Of a stretch of 20,688 nt of DNA, positions 8,630 to 18,053 are shown in pieces. The position numbers and the translations under genes were made by a program. Source of the stretch: Euprymna scolopes (lineage: Eukaryota; Mollusca; Cephalopoda; Sepiida; Sepiolidae); assembly GCA_024364805.1 (NCBI GenBank), contig CM044493.1, positions 117,487,529 through 117,508,216 of the forward strand. Reading direction: 5' to 3'. The notes beneath the pieces are model-generated. The model was not told where the DNA came from, did no database searches, and saw nothing but the letters and a program-made list of their open reading frames with translations. Position 1 is the first letter of the stretch, and every line of letters begins with the position of its first letter.

Positions 8630-9130
8630 TGATTACTATATAATACAAAAGGTGTATTACTTTAATCTTTCATTTCTTTCTATATATAGTATGATACTTG
8701 GAAAAATATACAATTAAGAGATCACCTTATTTGCATAGGGCATTAAGAAAAATTGATTTTACTAAATAGCAGTATCTTAGTTAATGTTTTAGCGAGAGAA
8801 TTATTCTAGTTATTTTGTTTAAAATTGCTATTTAATAAATTTTAAAGAGCAATTATATTGATAATATATTTAATTTAATTTATTTTGGAATTAATATTTT
8901 TAAGAGCGACCTTTTTAAAACATTTTTTTTAGTTCTTTGCCCTTAGATACTATCCATAAAAAACAAACGTTTACCAAATATCAGTTGGTAATTTCATTAA
9001 GTTTCTAGCTGGAAAAACAATTCCGTGTAGATAGAAAAATGTTTGTCTTTTATTGTTATTGTTTTGATATTTAAAAAAAAACACTTATGAAAAAAACTGA
9101 AAAGATTTCATTTGTTTGTTTTATTTGCTA
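8630..9130. other. Very AT-rich spacer
   Basis: No gene or recognisable repeat. Composition is extreme, with 'ATTTAATTTAATTTATTTT' near 8870. Confidence 0.5.
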
Positions 9131-9151
9131 TTATATATACATATATATATA

Positions 9152-9213
<62 letters not shown>
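9131..9213. repeat. (TA)n(GA)n compound microsatellite
   Basis: An interrupted TA run to about 9187 passes directly into GA repeats to 9213. The module at 9216-9260 follows immediately. Confidence 0.95.
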
Positions 9214-9215
9214 AT

Positions 9216-9260
9216 CTGATGCATGTATCTATGTTCTATGGCTGTTTAAAGGTGCTGACA
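9216..9260 (+). repeat. (TA)n-adjacent hairpin module, copy 1
   Basis: The 45 bases starting 'CTGATGCATG' with 'ATGTTCTATGGCT' match 11076-11120 at most positions. Both copies directly follow a dinucleotide tract. The shared middle can form a short 'CCAT.....ATGG' stem, here weakened by a C-to-T change. The opening 'CTGATG' and, in the other copy, the closing 'CGAAACG' recall a hammerhead core, but this copy has lost the second part. Confidence 0.5.
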
Positions 9261-9309
9261 TTATTATTTACTATAATAATTATTAAAAACCTACAGACAC
9301 TAGAGTTTA

Positions 9310-9435
9310 ATCTTTTCGGAAATCATCAGTGCAGGGTGTCACGATTAACGCCAGTCGAGAGACTGGAACCCCGGCAACAAAAGTCATGTCTGGCTTCATT
9401 AGCAAGGGCCAGAACTACTAGGCTACCTTAAACGG
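9310..9435 (-). repeat. Possible tRNA-derived SINE (minus strand)
   Basis: On the minus strand 'TAGCCTAGTAG' at about 9415-9425 fits the A-box consensus TRGYNNARNNG at all positions, and 'GGGGTTCCAGTC' about 45 bases downstream resembles a B box with one mismatch. The segment is clearly richer in GC than its flanks. The spacing is longer than in a real tRNA, and no cloverleaf can be drawn, so it is at most a SINE head. No second copy is present in the window. Confidence 0.35.
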
Positions 9436-9699
9436 CGAGAGATCCGAGTTGAAATTAAACATTTATTCTTATTAAATGCTTTTAGCGTAAGTCAGAGTGA
9501 TCTTATCATTATATGACGATCTGCGCGTATTAGCAAAGTTGACCGACTTTATTACAACTGAAAGTGTTCAACGATAAGAAGTTTTTTAAAGGGACTGAAA
9601 TTATAATTTAATATAATAATTATTAAATATATATTACTATAATAAATATTAAATATATATATATGTACATATTGCATGCTGTATCCACGAGTATTCCTT

Positions 9700-9893
9700 A
9701 GAAAATATATATATGAATGGAAATGTATTAAAAAAAAGAATACGAAAAGTATAAAAGCTTATAACTTTTCTATATTTGTTTTCAATTGGTGACGTGCAGG
9801 AATACAAAATAATATTATGAAAAAAAATTAAAAAACTTTTTTACAGGTACATCATTTTCGACCGATCCTTCAGTCTTCATCGGTGTAGTGAAC

Positions 9894-9895
<2 letters not shown>
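9700..9895 (-). repeat. (TA)n-adjacent repeat with GAAGACT/GGTCGAAA hairpin, copy 1
   Basis: Minus strand. After the (TA)n tract comes 'ACACCGATGAAGACT', an 8-base loop, then 'GGTCGAAAATGATGTACCTG' and an A/T-rich tail. 'GACT' pairs with 'GGTC' (one G-U pair), and an overlapping 'ACCGAT...ATCGGT' stem is possible. The frame 'CYGATGA - stem - GAAA' is that of a hammerhead core. Penelope-like elements are known to carry such ribozymes in their terminal repeats. Related strings occur at 14565-14590 and more loosely at 14118-14146. Confidence 0.45.

Positions 9896-9896
<1 letters not shown>

Positions 9897-9939
<43 letters not shown>
9897..9939. repeat. (TA)n microsatellite
   Basis: About 20 TA units between the minus-strand hairpin module and the second GIY-YIG remnant. 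Confidence 0.95.
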
Positions 9940-9941
<2 letters not shown>

Positions 9942-9964
9942 TATCCCTTGTAATGACTGCCATT

Positions 9965-10350
9965 AAACATATATAGGTGAAATACAACGTAAGTTAGAAA
10001 TTAGACTTAATGAACATAAAAGAGAAAGAATGGAAACTCCTGAAATGCACTTTTTGTCATGATCACTCGTTTGACTTTGATCATACAAAAAAGTTATCAA
10101 ATTCGTTATAGATAGAGCTAAACGAAGACTTCTAGAATCAGCACTTATTTCAAATAATAGCACCACGGTCTGCAGTGTGTTAGACGACCCCGTCCCCATG
10201 TGTGTGAATGTATTTAATGGTAGAGGAATTGAAAAGACAAAAAGTTCGCATAATGAAGACGAAAATATACCGTTATATATCAACGAAATAAATGCAATTT
10301 ATTTGCATAAATATACAGGAAAGAGTGATAGAAGAATAAGAGTTCAGTGA
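9965..10350 (+). mobile_element. Penelope-like element, GIY-YIG endonuclease remnant 2
   Basis: The plus strand begins within the GIY-YIG signature: 'YIGEIQRKLEIRLNEHKRER' from 9970, with the 'YIG' half and the conserved Arg of 'RLNEH'. Then come 'HDHSFDFDHTKK', 'IDRAKRRLLESALI' with the catalytic Glu, and a C-terminal tail reaching a stop at 10348-10350. The reverse transcriptase half and the 'GIY' half are missing. The copy is broken, with about two breaks. It differs in sequence from the remnant at 7985-8467 and so belongs to another Penelope lineage. The downstream tail to about 10983 is plausibly its 3' UTR and terminal repeat. Confidence 0.8.
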
Positions 10351-10980
10351 GAGATGAGTAACGTTACTTGCGGTTGACTGGCTAGTCAGGAACGCGGTGG
10401 TGGCTCATGGCTTCACCGGAGCGGTGTTTGTCACATCTTGACTGTTCGAGCGTTCAGTGGAAAAGAGGGTGAAATATGAGAAACAGGAAGTGACGTAGCT
10501 AGGTCGCTCTTCTGAGTTAAAGGGCGACAATCGAGTAAGGCTGAGAGTTTTCAACTTCCACACCATCACGCAAAGAAAAGGTTTCTACAATTTAGCCCCT
10601 ATTATAGGAAATATAATAATCAGAGAGCAAAATATGAATACAGATCCTGCGTAATCAGTCTATATGTCTTTAACCGTCTCTCCTCATATAATTTAAACCA
10701 AATAAATAAGATTTAAAAAAAATTAAATATGCATGTATATATGTGTTGGAATAATCGTTTTAATGTGTATATATAAGCATAAAATAATCCAACCTTTCCA
10801 CACGCACATTTATAATTTCGGCCCAGAATGGAAAGACTTTAGGATTTTTTTCCTTTTTCGCTTGCATGTGGTCTGTAATCGTTTTTCTTCTACGTTTTTC
10901 CCACGAAATCCTGATGATATTCCCTGAAATAGGGACGAAACGTTGATTACTATTTTATTAATTCTCGGTTTTCCTTCTCA

Positions 10981-10983
<3 letters not shown>
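10351..10983 (+). mobile_element. Probable 3' UTR and terminal repeat of the Penelope-like element
   Basis: This follows the stop of the GIY-YIG remnant without any sign of a boundary. The first 250 bases are less AT-rich ('CTTCACCGGAGCGGTG' and similar). The last 80 hold the hairpin at 10911-10941 and stop at a (AT)n tract. The arrangement fits a terminal repeat of a Penelope-like element. I see no second copy in the window, so the limits are inferred. Confidence 0.4.
10911..10941 (+). ncRNA. Hammerhead-ribozyme-like core
   Basis: The order is CTGATGA (10911-10917), a 5-bp stem TCCCT/AGGGA with a GAAAT loop (10921-10935), C, then GAAAC (10937-10941). These are the two conserved strands of a hammerhead ribozyme around stem II. 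Against it, three extra bases follow CTGATGA on one side and one base lies on the other, and I find no convincing stem I or cleavage triplet; 'GTAATC' at 10875-10880 can pair with 'GATTAC' at 10945-10950. Penelope-like elements are known to carry hammerheads, and a remnant of one lies 600 bp upstream. Confidence 0.4.

Positions 10984-10984
<1 letters not shown>

Positions 10985-11072
<88 letters not shown>
10985..11072. repeat. (AT)n microsatellite
   Basis: An uninterrupted AT run of about 44 units, the longest AT tract in the window, with a hairpin module on each side. Confidence 0.95.
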
Positions 11073-11075
11073 CAT

Positions 11076-11120
11076 ATGACGCATGTCTCCATGTTCTATG
11101 GCTTTTCGAAACGTGACAGC
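11076..11120 (+). repeat. (TA)n-adjacent hairpin module, copy 2
   Basis: Matches 9216-9260, again directly after a (TA)n tract. 'CCATGTTCTATGG' forms a 4-bp stem with a 5-base loop and is followed by 'CTTTTCGAAACG'. Confidence 0.5.
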
Positions 11121-11680
11121 ATGATGTCCAACAACGGCAATTTGGGTCCGCCTTCAATATCTTTCATCGCAGAGCTGCCTTTTCTTTCCCTCTTTGTGAA
11201 TGTAGTCTCTGGTGAATTCTCTCGTTTCTCGTTTCGAACTAACTTCATAAACAGAACGACAAGAATCCATACCAAATCACATATCTCTGTTGTATGTGTA
11301 TACAAAAGGCAGAATAGAAGTTCACAGATTGAAGCCAAAGAAATAAACACGGCAGCTCGACAAAGAGTGCATCAAGCTGAAGAGTGAATTTAAACGCAAA
11401 CATATTTGATGTACACACTATCTAATTCAGATAGATGGATTGATATTTATCATTAAAGCACAAGGGCTATCATTTACTATTACTCTAGCTGGAGTTTTGA
11501 AATTTAAAAATATTGCAGTATCTATATACATAAATATATTATATGCGAGCTATACCTATCCGGCTTTGCTCGGGAATCTTGTAATTTTAATTTTTGTTAC
11601 TTTATGTTGCTTGTATTTGGCATTTATAGGTGTTGAATTTCCCTTAATTCTCGTTATCATTGACTCAAAGGTAACGCCTT
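11121..11680. other. Spacer without recognised gene
   Basis: Overlapping frames at 11076-11387 (plus, 103 codons) and 11096-11350 (minus, 84 codons) run through this stretch. Neither shows a known domain. The stretch to about 11390 is less AT-rich and may be the body of the repeat that begins at 11076. Confidence 0.35.
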
Positions 11681-11684
11681 ATCC

Positions 11685-11735
11685 TATATAGTCAAGGTTG
11701 ACTTTGTGACCAGGTTCGAATCTCCCGACCAGCAG
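11685..11735 (+). repeat. Possible SINE fragment with B box
   Basis: 'AAGGTTGACTTTGTGACCAG' is followed by 'GTTCGAATCTCCCGACCAG'. The 'GGTTCGAATC' string is a perfect pol III B box. The T-arm does not pair, so it is not a tRNA. A SINE remnant is likely. Confidence 0.35.
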
Positions 11736-11895
11736 TAATCATAAGTTCCTATAATGATTGCGAAAGCATGAAACACTAGTATCTCTAGAAGATAAAATGA
11801 TTATTAATATTTATAACTATATATATATGGTTTTATCAGGCAAAAATAGCTGCTAAGGTGTCAAAAAGGCGTTCGTTGATTTACAGTGCTCCTCT

Positions 11896-12150
11896 GCGCA
11901 TGCGTAAATATACATTTATATGTTAATCTGTGTTATTTTTTTAAAGTTTTTATGTCCGTTTATCCTTAGATCATATAGTACGGAATATCGCTGCAGAGCT
12001 AAATGTTTTGGTTTTAATTCTAGCTGATGGCACCAAGTCATATGTTTTAAACTGTATATTTGGTACAATATAATAATCACTAGAGGATTGGCTCTATAAT
12101 AAATAAGAATTGTATAAAGAAAAATATATTTAGACATATTTTACAACTGG
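11896..12150 (+). repeat. Dispersed SINE-like repeat, copy 3
   Basis: Matches the 3' two thirds of 2228-2660 in the same orientation: 'GCGCATGCGTAAA', 'GAGCTAAATGTTTTGG', 'ATTCTAGCTGATGGCACC' (here the string typical of a tRNA-derived SINE is clearer), 'TTGGTACAATATAATAATC', 'GGATTGGCTCTATAATAAAT' and 'AAAATATATTTA.ACATATTT'. It lacks the 'AAACTCTTAAACT' block that the other two copies share. Confidence 0.6.
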
Positions 12151-12159
12151 ACATTAAAA

Positions 12160-12396
12160 TCAAGATTTTATGATACTAAACTTTTGTTTATCATTGTACT
12201 TCCAATTTTTATCAACATCCATTCCATGATTTGGATTAGGTAACCCATTACATAATACTTGAGTAATAAAAGGGACGTTTTGTTGTGTTTTATGCGGATT
12301 AATGTCCAAAATGAAGCATTGCTTAGAAATCGATTAACAGCTATATTCTATTTTTTTCGTTATTTCATGTTTAATTATAATTGGTAAAAAATAACA
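12160..12396. other. AT-rich spacer
   Basis: No feature recognised between the SINE-like repeat and the mariner element. Confidence 0.5.
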
Positions 12397-12398
12397 TA

Positions 12399-13740
<1,342 letters not shown>

Positions 13741-13899
13741 GAACACTCCTCTAGCTAAAATAACTATCAATTAATTCCCCCACTCTTTATCGGTGCCTAA
13801 ACCTAAATGTGGATTCCATGAACAAAGCCTCTTTCCTAAAACTGTCCGCCTGTGAAATTCTGTTCTGCTTTCCTCCGGGCTTTGATATGTAATGACTTC
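13741..13899 (+). mobile_element. LINE 3' fragment, copy 2a
   Basis: Aligns with 1604-1760 and, in reverse, with the middle of 15188-15757: the regions coding for 'FPHSLSVPK', 'FHEQSF' and the following 'RTARLWNS' block. It breaks off at about 13899. Confidence 0.75.
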
Positions 13900-14200
13900 T
13901 TTGTAAAAGAACTGATGATTTTAGAAGTCAACAAAGGACCATTGGCTAACTCATTAGAAAACAGTCGTTCAATTGGAGAGGTAGAAAGACCGACTGAGAG
14001 AAAGACTGAATTCTACGCTCGATCAAACGCAGAAATTGTAAATATAAGAAGAATTATTTTCCATGTTTGACCTACTCTAATAGACAAAACATAGAAGTAA
14101 ATTTCAACATTCTTTAGCCAAGACTTGGTACCGGTCAACGTTTTCAATGTGTCTTCTATCAACAATTTTTTTCATTTTTATTACTGTTACACATCTTGTT
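13900..14200. other. Unrelated segment within the LINE copy
   Basis: About 300 bases separate the two LINE pieces. The LINE stretch at the junction ('TTTCCTCC' and the following 20 or so bases) appears on both sides, as a target duplication would. The insert contains 'AAGACTTGGTACCGGTCAAC' at 14120-14139, loosely similar to the hairpin modules at 9855-9884 and 14565-14590. The 72-codon frame within it is not recognisable. Confidence 0.4.
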
Positions 14201-14403
14201 TGTTTTCCTCCCGACTTCAACCTTGATGTTTTCAAGTTCAACACAAACAAATTCCTGATGAACCGCCCCCGTAAGTAATGACACTTTATCAATTCTCCAA
14301 TACTATTGCTACACTATCCCATTGATTACTGTACACACAATAACTCTTATCCCCGAGTGACCATTTGGCCTTGATAAGTGGTGAACTCCATGTAAAAAAA
14401 AAA
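14201..14403 (+). mobile_element. LINE 3' fragment, copy 2b
   Basis: Continues copy 2a to the end of the element: the codons for 'NKFLMNRP', then the UTR with 'CTTATCCCCGAGTG', 'CCTTGATAAGTGGTGAA' and a 'GTAAAAAAAAAA' tail. Same strand and order as 1604-1948. Confidence 0.75.
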
Positions 14404-15180
14404 CATCTGTGTTTCAATAAATAATTCTTATTGTTCACGATGAGATTTTTTTCACATACGGATATATAAAGATGGTCAATGTAAATATAATAGTTTTGAC
14501 TAAATAATAAGAAATGATTAAACAACTTAGTTTTATTTATTTGCATATAATATCAAACATATTTTGGTGAAGACTGGTGTTGGTCGAATTTTTCATAAAT
14601 AACAAATAAACATGTAATAAACTTTAGTTTGTTTTTTTGTTTTTTTTTCATTTCATGGGTTTAATGACAAACAATGAATCTTAATTCTGTGACTCAATAT
14701 AAGTGTGGATTTAATTTCAAAATTAAACGCTTTAGTATTTGTTGATTGGTAATAATATCAACATAGTAAGTGGTATAATCTTTTTAATTTGACAATCTAA
14801 AATTGCATTCTCCTGAAAATTATCCTTTGATAATCAGGTTGTTTAAATAAATAATTTTCTCTTGTCAATTTTAACCCACATAACTTTAAAATTAGAAGAA
14901 AAAAATCCATACTGTCTTCCAACTGTAAAATTAGACCGGTAAATAGATATTCGATCATGACCTTTTCATTATAATTATTCATAATAAATATTTCGATCTT
15001 TCGTCATTCATAATTAAAACAGATGTTCTTGACTCTACTATCACCAATTTATTTTCAATTATTCTTACATAATTAATTGAACTGAATTAATCAATTAAAA
15101 TTGTATCAGCAAGTTCCTCATCGTGTTAAGTAAAACTTTCGCCAAGATTAAACAAAGTTTGTTCTGTATTTAGAGGGGCA
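14404..15180. other. Very AT-rich spacer with one hairpin module
   Basis: At 14565-14590 the plus strand reads 'GGTGAAGACT', a 6-base loop, then 'GGTCGAA', matching the minus-strand module at 9855-9884. The rest is AT-rich sequence without recognised features; a T-run lies at 14630-14649. Confidence 0.45.
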
Positions 15181-15187
15181 ACTGTTT

Positions 15188-15757
15188 ATTTTATTTATTT
15201 TTTTTTACACAATGGTCACCACTTATCAAGGCCCGGAAGCCACTCAGGGATAAGGGTTATTGCAAGTACATTACGTTAGTGTGGAGATTTGATGAAGTGT
15301 TTACTTAAGGGGGCGGTTCATTAGGAATTTGTTAACATTGGACTTGAACACATCATGTAGTCAGGTGGGAAGCAGGCAGACGGAACAGAATTCCAAAGGC
15401 GTGCAGTTCTAAGAAAGAAGCTTTGTTCATGGAATCCACGTTTTGATTTAGGCACAGATAAAGAGTGGGGGAAATTTTTCACAGTGGATTCGGCTAGACG
15501 GGTGTTTTTCGTGAAAGATTGGCGAGGGGGGGGCAGAAATTGGAGTTCAGACGAGCACCTGCCATGGAAATAACGATAAAGCAAGGATAGGCTCGCAACC
15601 TCTCTTCTGTAGGAGAGAGGTTACAGGGTAGAGAAAAGGACATCCCCCCACTAAGCCACGAAGTCTATTTTGTACTCTGTCAAGGAAGGATAGGCTGTTT
15701 TTAGCAGCTCCTGGCCAGATATGGCAGCAGTATTCCATCCTTGGACGTACTTGGTTT
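15188..15757 (-). mobile_element. LINE 3' end, best copy (minus strand)
   Basis: The most readable copy of the window's LINE family. On the minus strand the C-terminal part of ORF2 runs 'RMEYCCHIWPGAAKNSL', 'FLDRVQNRLRGLVGG', (frameshift near 15580) 'LYRYFHGRCSSELQFL', 'NTRLAESTVKNFPHSLSVPK', 'RGFHEQSFFLRTARLWNSVP', then, after another shift, the end of the protein and the 3' UTR with 'TAACCCTTATCCCTGAGTGG', 'CCTTGATAAGTGGTGACC' and an A-rich tail. This is the region after the reverse transcriptase thumb in Jockey/CR1-type LINEs. It is 5' truncated at about 15757 and cannot code. Confidence 0.85.
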
Positions 15758-15796
15758 AGAATACTTAGCTTTTAAACTGTAAGTTATTGTCATATT

Positions 15797-15798
<2 letters not shown>

Positions 15799-15858
<60 letters not shown>
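15799..15858. repeat. (CT)n microsatellite
   Basis: About 30 perfect CT units, 40 bp beyond the truncated LINE end. Confidence 0.97.
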
Positions 15859-15859
<1 letters not shown>

Positions 15860-15861
<2 letters not shown>

Positions 15862-17580
15862 ACCACGATACATTTGCTATAAGTGAAATAGTATTTCAAG
15901 AATTGGGAAGAAATGCTATATTTACTCGGAACGTTGGTGAAAAATGAAACCGTTATGAGGCATTCGTTTATTTTAACAACGTATGTGTTGCTAATATTCA
16001 CAAAAGAATGCATATTTTCATACGTGTATTGGAAGCGAATCCTGGGGGTAAATTACCATTATATTTGCACGGCAGGCTCTTTTCTATCTTTCCCGCTTCT
16101 GCAAAATTGGTTAAATGTGATTACTCTACGAGTCGGTGGATCGGTTCAAAATCTGGTGCTTTTGGCCAATTCACCTCGTCTGCTCGAATCATGAGCGTAG
16201 AAAATTGCTAGATGTCCATTTGGAGAGACTCTAATAATTAACCTTCTTTCTTATCTGAAGACCTTATTTCGCAGGTTTTACTGTGGACTTGGACAAATTA
16301 AATTATCCTGCCAGCTGAGCAAATCACTTCGGTGGCCATTTTGATTGTGTGCATTATTTATGCACAACCGATTCGTTGAGCGATAGGCGATTGTGATTAT
16401 TTATTTGGCGCTATACAGAAAGAGTACAAAGCATTATTTTTTTATTCAATTGTAAACTTAAACTAGCTTTTGGTTTATTTAACTAGCAGATATCATTTTC
16501 TTTAACTATGAGTTGCTTCTAAAATTCAAATGGGACACGAAAAGTGTAAGCGTATCTATCTACCAGAACATTAGATGAGTTTTCACTAAGATTTCCGAAA
16601 CTCAAATTCAACTTCAGATCATACAACTCAGCGAACTAATCATTGATGATCGTATTGTGGAGTATGAAAAGTTATTATTTTACTCACTAGGAGTAGTTAC
16701 ACAAGCCATCTTCAAAAATCTCTCTTTGAGAAAAACTTCTGTGTTACATTATCGCAACAGCCGCTTACCATTGATTTCTCGTTAGCAGCGACCATTGGTT
16801 TTGTTAGATTATGCCGAGGTGACATCAGGTTGCCTTGCTGGTAGTCGATTGAGGAAATCGACTATTATTATTAAAAAAGTTCAAATGTTAGATACCAAAC
16901 ATTATTATTATTTTGTGGACTGTTATGTAGACAAAGGTATGCAGAGAGAATGTTTGAAAGAAATGAATATTTAGTAAAATATTTAGGTTAACTTAGAAAC
17001 AACGACAACGAAAGAATGTGGTGGACATGAACAAAATAGATTTTCAAATCTTGGCCAGAAAACGTGACTGAAAATCACGTGCTAGGGCTTTGCGTAGTCG
17101 AATGACATAATCACAAAGGATTAATTTGAATACACACAAGCAAAGTTAGGAGAGACAGAACAGAGTTAGAGAGAGACGGGAGACGGACGGAGAGAGTTGG
17201 AGCGTTTGAGACAGGGTCTGTATGACCCTGTACGCAGGGGAAAAGCAGAATCTAACACGCGTGCAATCTTCCAACAGGAAAATATTTGGAATAAAGGCTG
17301 TCCAGGAATATAACCGGAGACTTTTGATCGCTTCTTTGGAAGGAATGTTCATTTCAGCTTTGATCAGTGCGTCAACCAAGACCCTAGATAAATGAAGGTA
17401 ATTTTTTTCTGTTTGGCAAGATGTAATTCCCCAGAAAGATGTTCCGTCCCTTTTGTTGTAAGGAAATGTTTGTTGATAAAATGTTTATATCCCGTTGAAA
17501 CTGTATATATGTGCAATGTATATTTATAAACAGGTGTATACATCGTTACAAAGAACAACATGAAACATGTAGACACCGTG
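15860..17580. other. Long spacer without recognised features
   Basis: I looked for exons, tRNA folds and repeat copies and found none. Overlapping plus frames at 15913-16211 and a minus frame at 17146-17379 show no known domain. A 9-bp perfect hairpin, 'TAGTCGATT' with loop GAGGA, lies at about 16842-16864. A purine-rich patch at 17140-17215 contains several GAGAGA blocks. Confidence 0.45.
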
Positions 17581-17686
17581 AATAAACCTATTTTATACAC
17601 AACTTTATTATATACAAAAATGCATTATATACTCACATTCATTATACACGCGCCTTGACATACAGTCCCCGCTATTCAACAGTTTT

Positions 17687-17747
17687 CACTGGAATTTGTG
17701 GTGGCAATAAGTCTCCCCATGGTCTCAGTCCTCTTTATACCCGTCCA
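17687..17747. repeat. Short dispersed repeat, copy 2
   Basis: 'CACTGGAATTTGTGGTGGCA', 'ATAAGTCTCCCCATGGTCTC' and a closing 'CCCGTCC' match 3069-3121 in the same order and orientation. Flanks differ. The 108-codon frame at 17655-17981 runs through it and ends in the ATT microsatellite, so I do not count it as a gene. Confidence 0.5.
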
Positions 17748-17914
17748 GTAAAGGTTTGGCTAGCGCTTTCTCTCCTCGGTCTTCCCGTCCACCTTGATCC
17801 TCCTCATTTATTTAGTGTGGTGCAAGTTTATAGTGACACATACGCACACAAAAAAGGTGTGAAGGTGGAGGCACAAGCGGATAACTTACAATTATACTGT
17901 TTCAGTTTTCACCA

Positions 17915-18018
17915 TTATTATTTTATTAGTATGTTATTATTATTTTTATTATTATTCGTTTTATTATTATCAGCAACATGACTACTACTGCTACTACTAG
18001 TAGTAGTACTACTACTAC

Positions 18019-18053
<35 letters not shown>
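17915..18053. repeat. ATT-rich and (ACT)n(AGT)n microsatellite
   Basis: Imperfect ATT repeats to about 17970 are followed by ACT units that switch to AGT, back to ACT and again to AGT. ACT and AGT are reverse complements, so the tract is a set of palindromes able to fold into hairpins. It ends exactly at the TA next to the transposon at 18054. Confidence 0.9.

Noticed and set aside
11076-11387. Possible small protein of 103 codons on the plus strand, mirrored by 84 codons on the minus strand
   Set aside because: Its first codons lie in a non-coding repeat module shared with 9216, and no domain is visible on either strand.
11685-11735. tRNA gene suggested by a perfect B box
   Set aside because: The T-arm does not pair and no acceptor or anticodon stem can be drawn.
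17655-17981. Possible 108-codon gene
   Set aside because: It runs through a dispersed repeat and ends in a low-complexity ATT tract; the hydrophobic tail is just the repeat.
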